Below, one piece after another: positions 45,291 through 56,770 of a DNA stretch of 64,000 nt. Position 1 is the first letter of the stretch; the number at the start of each line of letters is the position of its first letter. Origin of the DNA: Rhipicephalus microplus (lineage: Eukaryota; Arthropoda; Arachnida; Ixodida; Ixodidae); assembly GCF_043290135.1 (NCBI RefSeq), contig NC_134705.1, positions 36,955,771 to 37,019,770 of the forward strand, given 5' to 3'. The notes beneath the pieces are model-generated. The model was not told the DNA's origin. It was given only the letters and a program-made list of their open reading frames with translations, and made no database searches. Both the position numbers and the translations under genes were made by a program.

Positions 45291-45677
45291 TCACGGGGTC
45301 GTGACGTGGCCGAAGACAGCAGACTTTATGTTGGGATTCAATTGTTTATTTGGGAGAACCTGTGCCTGGTAAACGGAAAGTCTGATAACAGTAGCAGTCT
45401 TGTACAGATAGCAGTAAACGAAGCGTCGGCTGTCGATCAACTACTGACAAGCGGCGAAGTGCGTTGGCATTTATTCTCTTGCCATCGAATGATCTAGTGT
45501 TATCGCTGGCGGTGACGTAGGTTCCTGAATAATCTGTACAGCTCGCGGAGTGGCCGTTGTCTTATCGAAATGATCTACGACAGTCCCGAAGCTTCTCGAA
45601 AATTGCAGGTGCGGATTGCGCTGAGAATTTTGTAGTGTATTGAGGCGATAACAAAACTTGAGGAATGGAACGTTGCA
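45290..45677 (-). repeat. 5' LTR of Ty3/gypsy element 2
   Basis: About 388 bp, matching 39752-40140 end to end. On the minus strand it starts TGCAACGTTCC at 45677. The inner boundary is one base uncertain because the expected terminal CA reads CT there (plus AGTCAC versus TGTCAC). Confidence 0.88.
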
Positions 45678-45699
45678 ATATCGTCAGCCGAATAATTAC

Positions 45700-46230
45700 A
45701 TCATCATCAATCGTGGTCATCACGCTAAGACAACCTTACACAATATTACCATACACTCCAAAACATGACAAACACAATAACATACCCAAGGTGGCGTCAC
45801 CAATGCTTGAGTTATCACGAAGGCCCCCGACGCGCAACCTGCGGTGCTACGCCCCGGGGATTCACGCTAGGGACAGCCGTTCGCGGCAACCGCCACGCGC
45901 GGAAGACACCAGCTTATTTCTCGCTCGCCGCTAGCAAGGCTTGTCGCCGCCGGCCCTATACCATGATGATGATGATAGTGGTTATCAACGCTAGCGAACA
46001 CAATGCCATATACCACCCCGTAGTTGCAAACCGAACTGCAGCTTTTGGGCGAGACACGTGTGCCACGCAGCGCAAACAAATTTACATGGAGTGTCAGCAC
46101 TCCCACAAACCAAGCAAACTTGCATTTTGCGGTGCGCCCACACTCGAAGAAAAGAAGCAGCAGAGAGTCCGTGGCCACACACTAGGCACATTTACTGCTT
46201 AGATGTAATGTCGCACGGTTACGCAGTAAG
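45700..46230. other. Unassigned DNA with short ATG/ATC repeat
   Basis: GC-rich from about 45830 to 45950, followed by CCATGATGATGATGAT (45960), the type of simple tail left by RTE elements on the minus strand. No recognised coding region. It lies directly upstream of the THAP exon. Confidence 0.35.
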
Positions 46231-46236
46231 TTTGTG

Positions 46237-46519
46237 ATGTCTAGGAGTCAGCGCAGTCAGTGTGCTGTTGCTGGCTGCGAAAGTGACATCACTGTAAGGA
46301 TTCATCGGGTGCCTGAAGATCCCGAACATTGGCATGCGTGGTTACGGCGCATTGGTTGGCCAGCTTCAAAACAGCGCGCACAGATATTCGTGTGTGAACG
46401 GCATCTTTTGCCGAGGATCACACCAAACACGCAGGCGTGATGCAGGCAGGGGGGTCCAAACGGTATGCTTACATCTGAGCAAGGATGCACTACAGAGCTT
46501 GTTTCGCCCAGGCATTCAG
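46237..46519 (+). pseudogene. THAP zinc-finger exon, locus 2 of the transposase-like family
   Basis: THAP domains are C2CH DNA-binding modules found at the N-terminus of P-element- and Kolobok-type transposases and of host THAP proteins. From the ATG at 46237 the frame gives MSRSQRSQCAVAGCESD, then HRVPEDPEHWHAWLRRIGW and IFVCERHL: the C-x4-C pair, the conserved Trp and the C-x2-H end. The frame stops at 46438-46440. THAP-like end text (SKDALQSLFRPG) continues in another frame to a perfect donor GTAAGT at 46520-46525. At least one frameshift lies between 46410 and 46480, so this copy is probably non-functional. It is the first of five same-strand exon remnants. Confidence 0.72.
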
Positions 46520-46525
46520 GTAAGT

Positions 46526-48405
46526 GTACATGACGTAGTTGGGCACTCCAGACAATCAGCAGATTGTTGCTTTCTCCCACCCAATGGTAATATATTTCAC
46601 ACTAAAAACTCCGATTGATGCAATTCGCCTGTCTTACTGATACCTGAATAAACTATTTGAGTGAGAAGTACGAGAGATGAAGCACACATGCTAGAGTTCC
46701 CTAAGTGACATGCATAGCACATAATATTTCTAATGATATTTTAAAAGGCTACACCAGTTTACTTCACAAATTATAAGTTAAAATTGTCAATACAGGCATT
46801 CTGCTCCCATTCAATATCCGAATCGAGTGCGTAAGAGGTCGGTATGACCTGTCCTACAGAATGCGGTTATATATGGCGCTTTAACATTTTTTTGACGAAG
46901 CGAATGGGGATTTAATTCAACACTTGTTAATTTACCTATCATCTGGTGATCTAACAATCTTGAGGCAACAGTCGCGCGGGTGTGAACCTAGAAGTTGCAT
47001 GTTACTACATTAGTGATGTGACTGTGTTAAGCATTTGTGAAATCTTTGAGTGCATATCTGATTTCACTATTTTAGCCACACGCCATGGATGCTCATTCAT
47101 CAAAGGGGGCTACAACATCAGCTGCATCAAGTAGCACCCACATGAATGCTCTTCCAGTATGTCATAGTTTTGTGTCACTGACTGCTGTCAGCACTCATTC
47201 ATCGTCCTTACCATTATCACATTGTAGTGATGAGCAAGAGTATTAGCAAAAAGTGCGTTTTTTTATTTTAAAACATTTTCGGTGCCCCCTCCCACTGCCC
47301 TAAAGGCACTTTTCTACCTGTACTACCCTGCATTTCAGGATTGTTATAGCCACTTGTGTTGAGCTCAAAGTGTGATTAGGTGAGGTTTGCAATGCAGAAT
47401 ATCAAGCACTGGAGAATTCAGATGGAGCTGATGTACCTTGTATTGAGTAACAAATCATCAATATCGAGAACCTGGCAAAAATCATTGACCATAACAAAGA
47501 AAAGGATGTATGCTTGAAAGTTCCTCCTTTTCCAAGCATTATAGAAGTGTTGCAAGCTATGCTTGTAAATACACCAAGCACAATAATTTACACCGCTTGT
47601 CAGGAAAATTGCCGCCAGAAATATTGTTCATTAAACACTTGATATTGCTGTACATTTGTTGTAATTCCTTTTGTTGAATGAATCACAAATGCACAATATT
47701 TCAAGGCCACGGAGTGCCAGTGCAGCTGTCATTATCCTGCGAGAGCCTCTGTGGTAACACATTGCTCACTTGGTATGAAGGCAGCAAGAAATAGAGTTGA
47801 GCAGCCATTTATTTTTTTGCACAAAGCGGCTACTCTCTGCCTGAAAATTGTGATGATGTCTAAGATTAAGATGTATGATAATTACAGGCAGGAAGAACAT
47901 TGTTAGAATTGTGACCAGTACAATAATGTTGAAGAATACTTACAGCTGTGTAGGCTCACCTAGACGTAAAGCTTCATATCCCCAAAGCAACACAAACAGA
48001 GCCATGTCCACCCCAACTTCAGACTGACTTCTAGCCTCCTCGCCAATCAACGTATGTGCTGCCAGATTAAGAAGTAATAGTTGATTAGGAGGTTGTTGAT
48101 GAAAGGGGCACTAGCTACCACGAGTGCTTTGACTACAGCACTAGCAGGTAACTATATGCAGTCATTGTGAGCAAAACATCTGCCTTAGGTGCGGATTACA
48201 ACTTTCAAAGACTATAGAGTTGCCCCATATTATGTGGCTCATTAACAAAACACATCGCAAGACAACCCTTTTTCGAGGCATGTAAACCTAAATGTATGCA
48301 AGGGGTCATGTCAACAGCTTGAAATTGCAGTATCCGTGAGGCAAAATTTTGACATCTGATTACAATGGTGCAATACTTACGTGCTGTGATGCTTGCATTC
48401 CACAG
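46526..48405. other. Presumed intron of transposase-like locus 2
   Basis: No recognised domain. A short Ser/Thr/Ala-rich text (KGATTSAASSSTHMNAL, about 47105-47155) could be a linker exon, as could 47395-47450, but neither can be supported alone. Confidence 0.35.
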
Positions 48406-48765
48406 TGAGCCTGCAGAAGAGCCTTCACATCAGCAGCGAAATTTCCTTGTCTTTGAGAACAGTCTGGTGGAACTGCTTATATTTTGTCAAGTGTGCCACA
48501 GGCCCTTGCAAGAACGAATAGAAGGTAGTGGGGCCCATGCTGTATGTCACCAGTGGCTGTCCCAATCCCACACGGACATGGCAGAGCCAACCACTTGTCA
48601 GCAACAAATCGGCTGGGAATGTTCTACTGGCTGCTGCCATTCTGTTTTCAGGGTGCACTGTGGCTACGTTTTTGCAGGCACTCAAGTCAATCAACATGCA
48701 GACAATCCATGAAAGAACCTTCTTTAATTAGCAAAAAGGCTACCTTTAGACAACCATAAAAAATA
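48406..48765 (+). pseudogene. THAP/Kolobok-like transposase exon, locus 2 (WQSQP exon)
   Basis: After an acceptor (GCATTCCACAG, ending 48405) the frame reads EEPSHQQRNFLVFENSLVEL and CQVCHRPLQERI. After a frameshift near 48530 it reads TWQSQPLVSNKSAGNVLLAA, ILFSGCTVATFL, INMQTIHERTFFN, then TAG (48729-48731), QKGYL and a second TAG. Compared with locus 1 (6457-6835), residues such as Q-S-Q-P-L-V, A-G-N-x-L-L, SGC, T-F-x-N and Y-L align, so the exons are homologous. Two stops sit where locus 1 has Tyr and Leu. Confidence 0.72.
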
Positions 48766-50065
48766 CGTTCCAATAAATGGTAAAATAAAACCCCTCAACA
48801 CTGCATACTAATATTCACAACGACAAATACTGTACGATTCGATTGATCTGATTGAAGGCCTTCATTACTAGCAATGCGGACAGGAAAACCTAAAAACTAA
48901 AATGCATTTTCACTTATTTTTCATGTGTACCTCTTTTGGTGCACAGCTTGACTATACCTTGACAGAATAGCATTTAGAAAGACAAAACGTTTTACCGCTT
49001 TATAAGTGTGAAACAGTTTTTAACAGCGAGTACATGTTCCTCAAATTTCAACGTACTGCATCGCTGAGCAAAGAGAAAATGTCATGCTCACTTTTTTTCT
49101 GAGATAATTTGAATTTGCATGCCATTTTCCCCACATCGATAATAAATTTTATAGTACCTTTAGAACCGTGAAAACAATGCTTTGAAGCATATCGGCTCTG
49201 TGTTCTACCAGCAGTAATAATAATGGTGTTATAGAAAGATGTTCAAACACAGCCTTTTTTCAAGCTCAGCCTTTTTTACTGCCGTTTGCTTTCTAATGAT
49301 GTACCAATTACCTGACCTACTCACATAGTCACAAAAAGATTAGGTAATAATGAGTAAATATACAAAAATTATATATTCATCATTGAAACAACTTGTTATT
49401 AAAGAGCTCCATTGAATTACATTGCGATTCTGACAACTTGTGCACACACGCAAGTTATACACCAATAGGATCATGAATATCTCACAGACCAGAGGAGAAT
49501 GGTATGCCTTAAACATATGACACAATAATTATGAGCTTGATCTCAGAGGAAAATTCGTTCTTTGAATAGATTGTGTATTAGTCTTCTGATATTCGTTAGT
49601 GTTTAAGGAGCTGTTATCTAACAAATAGTCCGTGCAAAGTGGCTGAAATCACCCTGTGTATTTGTAATTTTGCTTTGTCGACACATCATTACTTCTTCAA
49701 TTCTTATTACTATAATGCCTAGATGCTTCACTCATTTGATAGCCCTTTAAGGCTCCGGTATGTTGAAGTAAATAAATGAATAATAGGTGGGCATTGACAG
49801 CTTTTCTAGAGCCGGAGCCCATAAAACTGGAAGCAGTAAAGCTTACACAAAACATGACAAGAAATCCCGGTAACTGAACAGTAAGAAAATTATTCAGGGC
49901 ACAAGCAATAAAAAATTCATAAATCTCCTCACTGAACTGTCATAAATGCTAAATGATATGAAGAAACCCATATGAGTTATTGTATGTATAGCTTCCACTG
50001 TATTTGCTCTGTAACATTTTTATTGTCTCAAACAACACATTTACACTTTTGCCCAGCTTTTTAAG

Positions 50066-50230
50066 GAGCGGCAAGCACAAAGAGTCAGGGACCTGCCTGA
50101 GGGTGGTGCAGAGATAGCAGGAGATGGCCGGTGTGATTTAGCAGAGTAGAGCGCAAAGTACTGCACGTACATTGTTGTGGCCACGGAGGTTGGCAAAATC
50201 CTGCATTACAACCAGATAAGAGTGGGAAAG
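50066..50230 (+). pseudogene. THAP/Kolobok-like transposase exon, locus 2 (GDGRCD exon)
   Basis: The frame reads ERQAQRVRDLPEGGAEIAGD, GRCDLAE, TAG (about 50146), SAKYCTYIVVATEVGKILHY and NQIRVGK, and ends at a donor GTGAGC (50231). The GDGRCD motif carries the Asp expected in the DDE core of such transposases (inference). The exon matches 13337-13480 of locus 1 in text and end point. One in-frame stop makes it a pseudogene as it stands. Confidence 0.7.
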
Positions 50231-50283
50231 GTGAGCAAGTAAGAAAAGCTTGATTACCACTCTCCAACTATAATTTCATGCAG
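50231..50283 (+). other. 53-bp intron between transposase exons
   Basis: GTGAGC...TTTCATGCAG: consensus donor and acceptor, with the reading frame meaning restored on both sides (VGK, then SRAVPCSS). It is unusually short for tick introns. Confidence 0.65.
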
Positions 50284-50430
50284 TCAAGAGCTGTACCATG
50301 CAGCTCTACAATGGAGAAGAAAGGTTTAGCACGATGCTTCCAAAAGCTGGAAGAAAATGGCCTGACTATGCGATTCTCCACTATAGGCAAAATAAAGTTT
50401 TCTGAAGAAAAGATTAGTGTTCTTTCGAAA
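50284..50430 (+). pseudogene. THAP/Kolobok-like transposase exon, locus 2 (MEKKGL exon)
   Basis: The frame reads SRAVPCSSTMEKKGLARCFQ, KLEENGLTMRFSTIGK, aligned with the 13545 exon of locus 1. The expected TDRH-type block does not follow; text becomes unrelated near 50400. A SINE is inserted 100 bp further on. Confidence 0.65.
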
Positions 50431-50527
50431 AGGACGGTGACTTCAGTGTGCTTCTTTCATAACTGCTTTAATGATGCTGTAAAATGCACTGGTGGCTCGC
50501 ACAACCACTACAATGTTTTCCTTATAA

Positions 50528-50764
50528 TGATTCATATGTGGTGTTTAACGTCCCAAAACCACCGTATGATTATGAGAGACGCGGTAGTGGAGGGCTTTGG
50601 AAATTTCGACCACCTGGAGTTCCTTAACGTGCAACCAAATCTCAGCACACGGGCCTACAACATTTCCGCCTCCATTGGAAACGCAGCCGCCGCAGCCGGG
50701 ATTCGATCCCGCGACCTGCGGGTCAGCAGCCTTGTACCTTAGCCACTAGACCACCGCGGTGGGG
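50528..50764 (-). repeat. SINE 2 copy with 16-17-bp target-site duplication
   Basis: Full copy, minus strand, with A box (CCGCGGTGGTCTAGTGGCTA) and B box (GGGATCGAATCCC). It is flanked by CAATGTTTTCCTTATAA at 50511-50527 and 50765-50781 (the first C may belong to the SINE). Confidence 0.95.
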
Positions 50765-50781
50765 CAATGTTTTCCTTATAA

Positions 50782-51667
50782 CTCTGTCACACGAACAGCC
50801 TTAGACGCTGTTAAGCTGACTATGGTTATGGCTAACGATAAGAGGTGTACCTACATGGCAGACGTTAACTCAGTTACTGCGCTAATCATGGTTGTCGCAA
50901 ACAAAGCTAGGCAAACATGGTTCACACTCACAAACCGAGAAGCTGACGAGATGACTGAAAAGCTGCAGACCTGCCATGAACCAGCGAAAGCCAATCGGCA
51001 TCTTTGCCTTGTTCGAAAATTTTCATGGAATGCGACTCCAGTTTGTAAACACTTGCACAGCTTGTGAAAAACAAAGCTCATCGTATAATGGCCAGCAATA
51101 ATAATTAGTCTGTCCTCGCGGCTATAGCAAGACAGAGTAGCCCTTTCGCAAATATTTTTTAGAAAAATTGCTTTTCACATTTTTTGTGACTTACCCCCTC
51201 ATAAAGCCGCAAACGCTGAGTGTCTAGTGAAAGAAAGAATGAGTCAAGACAGTATCAGAGCTGCAAATGCGCTCTATCATACCACGAAACTTACCGAGTC
51301 CGTGGCGAACATTTTTCTCACCTCAAGATCAGCTCATAATTTTATTATATCGCTTAACTTAGGTAACCCTGCCCATAGAGCAGCCGCAAAGCGCTTTCAT
51401 ATTACCAGTCGTTTATCCTCTAAACCAAGCTTAAGCATCAGGACAATTAATGGTGTACGTGTGACACAGGTATTAGTCAGCTGTACACTGTCTTTTCAGT
51501 ATTCATCTGCATTTATGGCTCACTATAAACTTATACACTTCACTACACATTTCCAGCAGAACACCACCCAGCCATCCGGAATTGATGCCGCGTAAAAAAC
51601 CTGGAATTCCACATTATTTCGATGTTTGGCACATACACAAAGGTCTGTATGAATTGTGTTCCTTAGA
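50782..51667. other. Unassigned DNA
   Basis: A 122-aa plus frame at 51227-51595 is open but not recognised. It may be intron of locus 2. Confidence 0.35.
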
Positions 51668-51812
51668 CCCCACTGGCATAGCCAAAAAGAGGAGGGGATG
51701 TCTAACCCACCCTCGTCCTGAACGTTTCTAAGTTATGTGCATAAAACACACGAACGCACAGAAAGTAGAGATCATCCTCCCTCCCCCATAAAAATTTCCT
51801 GGCTATGATTTT
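51668..51812. mobile_element. Short MITE-like element
   Basis: CACTGGCATAGCCAAAAAGA at the left faces ATTTCCTGGCTATGATTTTG at the right, imperfect inverted ends sharing CATAGCCA, each next to a G-rich or C-rich run (GGAGGGGATG; CCTCCCTCCCCC). The class is uncertain, and no target duplication was settled. Confidence 0.55.
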
Positions 51813-52111
51813 GTTAGAAACATTTGTGCATGCTCATGACGAAACAAGCACCAATTGTACGAACGCCTAAAAAGGGCACAGGGCAGAGCACTTACCAGCA
51901 ACTTTATTTTTTATTTTGTAAAAAGCACTTATATATATGCAGAACGCATAGCACGCCGCCACAAATCACCTATATTATCACGAACAACGTGAAACAACGG
52001 AAGACCATTCCCAGGGCATACAAGCACAAAAACAAGTGTTAAGACCCGCCTCTTCCGCCCCAAACAAAAAGAAAGAAATTCAATGAGTTATGTTTCATTC
52101 CAAAAAGCAAA

Positions 52112-52440
52112 TTAAGAGTTTGTTACCAGAACATACGCCGGACTGACGCACTTGTAGCCTCTTTTTTTAATTTGAAACGCTCCCATTATATCTCTTATTG
52201 TTCTCTTCTTGCGCTTGCCCGTTGTTTGTAAGTAAGAAAGTTTTGCTTGGCAAGAGCACTCGTTGCTGTGCATCACAAGGTGCAGTGCAAGGAGTGAACT
52301 CTCATGCTTGCGAAGGTGCACTATTAGGCAACCACCTGTTTGACTGGCGTATAGGACAAGCGCAGATTAACAACGGATTTATTGGAGCGACATGCGTTTT
52401 AACCGCAGCTAAGTGCGTGTGAAATGGTTGTCCATAGCCA
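52112..52440 (-). pseudogene. Penelope-like GIY-YIG endonuclease C-terminal fragment
   Basis: The minus strand reads VLYASQTGGCLIVHLRKHES at about 52355-52300, counterpart of the VGQTGRC-N-x-R-x-x-EH block. It continues with HLVMHSNECSCQ, RTIRDIMGAFQIKKRGYKCV in the 52112-52321 frame. The His/Cys spacing and the REI-x-EA-like helix match the nuclease of Penelope-like elements. Key Arg and Asn residues are changed, and the RT part is absent. Confidence 0.6.
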
Positions 52441-54080
52441 TACAGCCCAAGATAACATTTTAACAACAAAAAAATGAAGTTCCTTTTTGGACAGCAGCAA
52501 AGATGCCCCACAAACACACTTATTAGGCCAAAGCTTTGATGAACTCATGTACTTTTTTTATTTTTGTGCAGTCCACAATCTTGACGAGCCTCAACAGTGG
52601 CTTGATTGTCTATTTCTTTTAATTTATTGTAACTGCCAATGTCAAGGCAAATTCATTTCTTTCAGGTAACTGAAAAATTTAGTGTATTGAAGAGGCTTAT
52701 AATGCAACATTCTGTCTGCCCACAATATACTAACCGCGGTTGAACAGAATGTCATAGACAACATTCGTTTTACAAGCGACGAAGCTAGTTCTGCGAGAGA
52801 TTACACAGCCTTTTTTCTTTTGCATGTTTTCATTTGATTGTAAACAGAGAAAAATGACGAACATGTTCGTGTTTGAGCATTGCATCACTTCACTTTCAGA
52901 TCTGTTCAGCTGAAGTTAACTTTTGGCTGTCACGCCTTTTTACTAATGACTGAATTATGCTCGTGTTTAGGTACAATGATGAATTTCTAATCCTTTTAAA
53001 TATTACCAGTGATGATTACCTAGAAGTGTTTTCTAGTGAAGTCCGAGTCTTCATGAATTCCTTTCAAAAGTTCCTTTTTGCATCGTTTAGACCTGAATAT
53101 TTTTTAATAAACAGGTCAACTAGTGTTGCGCTTCCTTTCTTTGATCAGAAAATGCTCTTTTCTCATACGACTTGCGTGCTTCCAAGCTTGTCAAGCGAGA
53201 AATCTCATCTTCCTGCGTGAGACCTTCCCTTCTCAAGTCCTGCATGCACATGGTGCAGTTTGGTTTTGCCAGTGTACTATACAAGCTTCGCTCTGCCAAG
53301 TTTCATCTCGCTCTTCTCATATCTCTGAGAATCGTTGAGAACCTTCTTTAGCGTAAATACAAAAAATACCAGAGCTTGTAAAAAGTGAGAGGAAGAAGTT
53401 AAGAGATTTTTCTCTCTTCACACAAGATGTTGCACGGCAATAAAAGTGGGGAGAAAATGTGATGTGAGTGATTATTTTCGTGCATCATGTAACTTGTCTC
53501 ATCTCAGCCTACAACTGGACTACAACAAAAACTCTCGAACAAATGGCGGTTGCGGAATCACTTACAGAACTAAATGTCTGTCCTTAAATCGAGCGTTATC
53601 TACAAGATTAGACTCTGTGACAGCTTAATATATGCGAGGCATACTGGACAGTGCAATAATAAGATTCTTGAAGGGCACAGTAACTATTTGAGTTACTACA
53701 GTTGGATGCAGTTGCTAAGGCATTGCCAGTCTTGCGAAATTGCAAAATAAGTGAGAACAAATGCCGCAGATTATCGACTGTTTAAAACAGATGATAAATC
53801 TTCGAAGCTTTCCACATAATAGTATATGGGCCAACATTAGTTACGCATTTTTACACAAGTACAAGAATGAACTTGACTGTCGTTGTTGTTGAAACGTTTT
53901 ATTTGAGTTTACGAACATGAATGGCTGTTACAAATGCGCTTTGCTCTCATGAAAAGTTTTCACTTCAATAAACCTTTCGTTTGTCTGCGCTCGACCTGTG
54001 CATTTATTTTCTATGTCTCGATAATATTAGGCACGTATTTATGTTTATTACCATGTATTATTCAAATACGCACCTAAACC
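52441..54080. other. Unassigned AT-rich DNA
   Basis: No recognised coding or repeat family. Confidence 0.4.
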
Positions 54081-54089
54081 TTCTGGCGT

Positions 54090-54680
54090 GGCAGACCAGG
54101 GGGGTGAGTTTTCTTCGTCGCAAAAAGGCGCGCTTCCCAAAGAGCCGATTCTCCGTTGACGATAATCCCGGCGTAAGAAAACCTGTTCTAGCAGCAAGAC
54201 CGTGGTCGGTCGCCGCTTTTAACAACCAGCTAAGTGATCCCCGGCCTGCGCATTGCCGGCGGGTGACGTGAGGACAGTGTATAGACACCCATTCATCTGC
54301 ATTAGAGTACGCGGGACGGCTGTCACACTGGACAGCATAGTCATACCGCAGTAATGACATGGGCCTGCGGCCGAATGGCGCCACCATCGCGTGCGCTCGC
54401 ACAGTTCGCGGAACGTCTTCTGCAGGCTGCTCCTTTCGTCTCTCTCTCTCAGACCGGGAGCTCATGTACTTGAAGAAGAGAGCTAGAGGAGAGGATGGCA
54501 TCGAGCGTGTTTAGTCTGTCCAATAAACGGACTGAATTGTTTTGGTTGGCCGTGAAGAGAATTGGGACGGGCAACCGAAGGGTTAAAACCTGGCTCCCGT
54601 TTCTTCACGGTCGTTTTGGTAACTTACGGTGGTTCTGGCACGCTTACCATGTTTGTACTGTTTTTATAATAAAGATTCAC
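54090..54680 (+). repeat. Possible solo LTR-like GC-rich block
   Basis: A GC-rich island in AT-rich DNA with a pyrimidine-rich stretch, then CCAATAAACGGACTG (54522), which could be a polyadenylation signal near the R region, and a second AATAAAG (54669). There is no duplicate LTR in the window and no clear ends, so this is only a suggestion. Confidence 0.25.
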
Positions 54681-54714
54681 AGGCCTTCAGAAAATTGAGA
54701 AACAAAAATTGAGA

Positions 54715-54930
54715 ATCCAAGGCTTCTTGTTGACTTTCGCCACTTGTCTCCCAAAGCCCAAACGTCATCGCTGGAGTCGTTCAGCAATATTCTTAACCAC
54801 TTTTCTCCGAAATCTGTGGCATAATCGGAAGATGGAATTCAAGCACGATCAGTTGCGAAAATCATGTGCTATGTTGTTTGGCGTATACGAGTTCAAAAGT
54901 TCAGAGAGATCGTGAAAGGCACCAGCACAT
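54715..54930 (+). pseudogene. THAP/Kolobok-like transposase C-terminal exon, locus 2
   Basis: The plus frame reads DFRHLSPKAQTSSLESFSNI, LNHFSPKSVA, TAA, SEDGIQARSVAKI. The text SP-x-x-QTSSLE-x-F and NHF-x-PKS matches, from memory, the C-terminal segment of the same transposase-like family. It lies downstream of the other exons on the same strand, where the C-terminus would be expected. There is one stop after SVA. Confidence 0.5.
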
Positions 54931-54989
54931 TTTTTAAAGAAATCTCACGAGCCATCTCTCACCTGCATTTACTGTAAGCAAAGGTTGGC

Positions 54990-55510
54990 TTACTCACTGA
55001 TGAGTTGATAACTCAAAGCCACTCAGACATAGATTGAAGTGTGAGTCTTAATGCGGTTAAGTCTACTTGAGAAAACGTTTTGGCGAGTGTGAGCCCTAGT
55101 AAGTTCAACTAAGTTGTACTTCAGTGAATCTGAGTTCGACTGAATACGGCTGAGTTACACTTCAATGAGTTATAATGTGAGTGAGTCCACTCGAGGAAAA
55201 CTTCGACGAATTCAGGTCCATGCGAGTCTGGCTTCGTTTTACTTAGTTGAGTCCAAGTGAGTAAGACGATTCGAGGGAACGTTTGATAGGTCTGAGTCCG
55301 AGTCAGTCCCATGGGCGAAAATGATTTTGCGTATGCAGCTCACTGAGTCCGGCTGAGTTATATTTTCGTGAATGTGAGTTCAAGTGAGCCCACTTGAGAA
55401 ACGTTTTGGCGAGCATTATTCCGTGCCAGTCCAATTGACTAAACGTGTATCATTCTGAGCGCGAGTGCATCAGCGTCAGTGAAATGTTACTCGATGTGGC
55501 CGTGAGTGAG
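54990..55510. repeat. Degenerate GAGTC-type satellite
   Basis: Short variants of TGAGT(C)CGAGTGAGTC and longer blocks such as GAAAACGTTTTGGCGAGTGT (55071) and GAAACGTTTTGGCGAGCATT (55398) recur irregularly, the pattern of an eroded tandem array. It directly precedes the 1.2-kb repeat. Confidence 0.75.
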
Positions 55511-55530
55511 TCTCACCGTGAAAAAAAAAG

Positions 55531-56770
55531 TCGGCAGATTCTACGTACCTGGGAATCGATGTTATGCGAAGCATCTAGAAGGAAGCTGACCATATTGCAA
55601 TATTTGTTGCATTGAGCGTCATCTCAAGAAATGACGCTAAATATAATTTTAAATCTTGCACGCACTGCAGATATATCTTTAAGAGTTGCAGATATCTATA
55701 TAACCAGTTGTTTGCACTTGCGCAACGATGCCAACTGGAACCTGCGTATGAGGAACACCAGAAGCTGATATGAAGTGCTGATGCTCGCACAGATGCTGGC
55801 CCTGGTCAGTGCTAAATGTATATCAACTTCAGCGCATGGCAACTAACCACAATTGACATTAACCCGACGTGATGGCTGTATCAATTGAGTACATAGGTAT
55901 TGTTTATAAAATTAGATAGGCAGCACTGCAACCGTTATGGACGTTTCACGAAGGTTAGCGTCTATTAGAAAAGTACTTCCGAGACCTGGCGTAGCTCTGT
56001 GGTAAAACACTTCATTACCATGCCGAATGCTTGGATTTGATTCCAGCTGGGATCCTGACATTTATTCGTTGCATTTGTCGGGTCGACTCTACGGATGTGG
56101 GGTATTATTTACCGCTTGCGCGTTCAAATGGCGCATGTGTATTTTTGTCATACCTAGGTAGTTACTAAGTGTCAATCACCTGTGGCACATACCCGCATAC
56201 CTGCGGCACATACTCGGCCGCGGGTATGTGCCTCTGTCTGGTGGAAAGTGTTTGAAGACATATATTGATGAAACTAATAGGTTGACTAATTAACCAGTTT
56301 CATTATCCTAACCTGTCCACATAATTATATACGTATAAAATCAGATTATTGCTCTATTCTAAGAATAAATTCGTTTATGTAAATATTTGTATGCATTACA
56401 TTAAGCACCACACTTGCCTAGATTATCGGTAAACTTTCTGTTATGCCTCAATCATTCCAAATCTGAACAGTAAACTTTAAAATCACTCGATTCTTGGCCG
56501 ATCCCTCACAGTGGGTATGCGCCACTAACAATAGGACAAAAACAACAACAACATATGCGACGAATTGTGACTTCATTCATGTCCTGACCAGTGCGTCATA
56601 CCTGTCAAACCATCTTACCCTCCCATGCTATTTTTGGTTCATATCAAGCTAAGGGGGGTGACCACGAGAACACCTAAACGTAAGCGGCTAGATACATAGG
56701 TAGATAGATAGATTGATAGAAGCACTCAAAGTCACGAAAGTTCGCTAAGAAATGCTTCGCATATAAAGAG
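55531..56770 (+). repeat. 1.2-kb dispersed repeat, copy 1
   Basis: It shares long stretches with 58941-60552. ATGCGAAGCAT near the start (55564-55574) and ATGCTTCGCAT near the end (56752-56762) are exact inverse copies and may be terminal inverted repeats. Inside is a tRNA-like box pair (GCGTAGCTCTGTGGTA at 55991 and GGATTTGATTCCAGC at 56032), a palindromic GCGGGTATGTGCC stretch near 56190-56235 and a short GATA run at 56700. No coding capacity was seen. Confidence 0.8.

Larger units (their letters stand above)
39752..45677 (-). mobile_element. Ty3/gypsy LTR retrotransposon 2, minus strand, both LTRs present
   Basis: A 5.9-kb element in reverse orientation: LTRs at 45290-45677 (5') and 39752-40140 (3'), with gag, protease, RT, RNase H and integrase between in that order on the minus strand. 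A G-run purine tract (plus-strand C run 40145-40158) adjoins the 3' LTR. LTRs differ at many positions and coding frames are broken in several places, so the copy is old. No convincing target-site duplication was found at the outer ends. The element belongs to a different gypsy lineage from the one at 7521-12030. Confidence 0.9.

Noticed and set aside
51227..51595. 122-aa plus-strand frame as a further exon of transposase locus 2
   Set aside because: Text does not match any segment of the family that I can recall; kept as unassigned.
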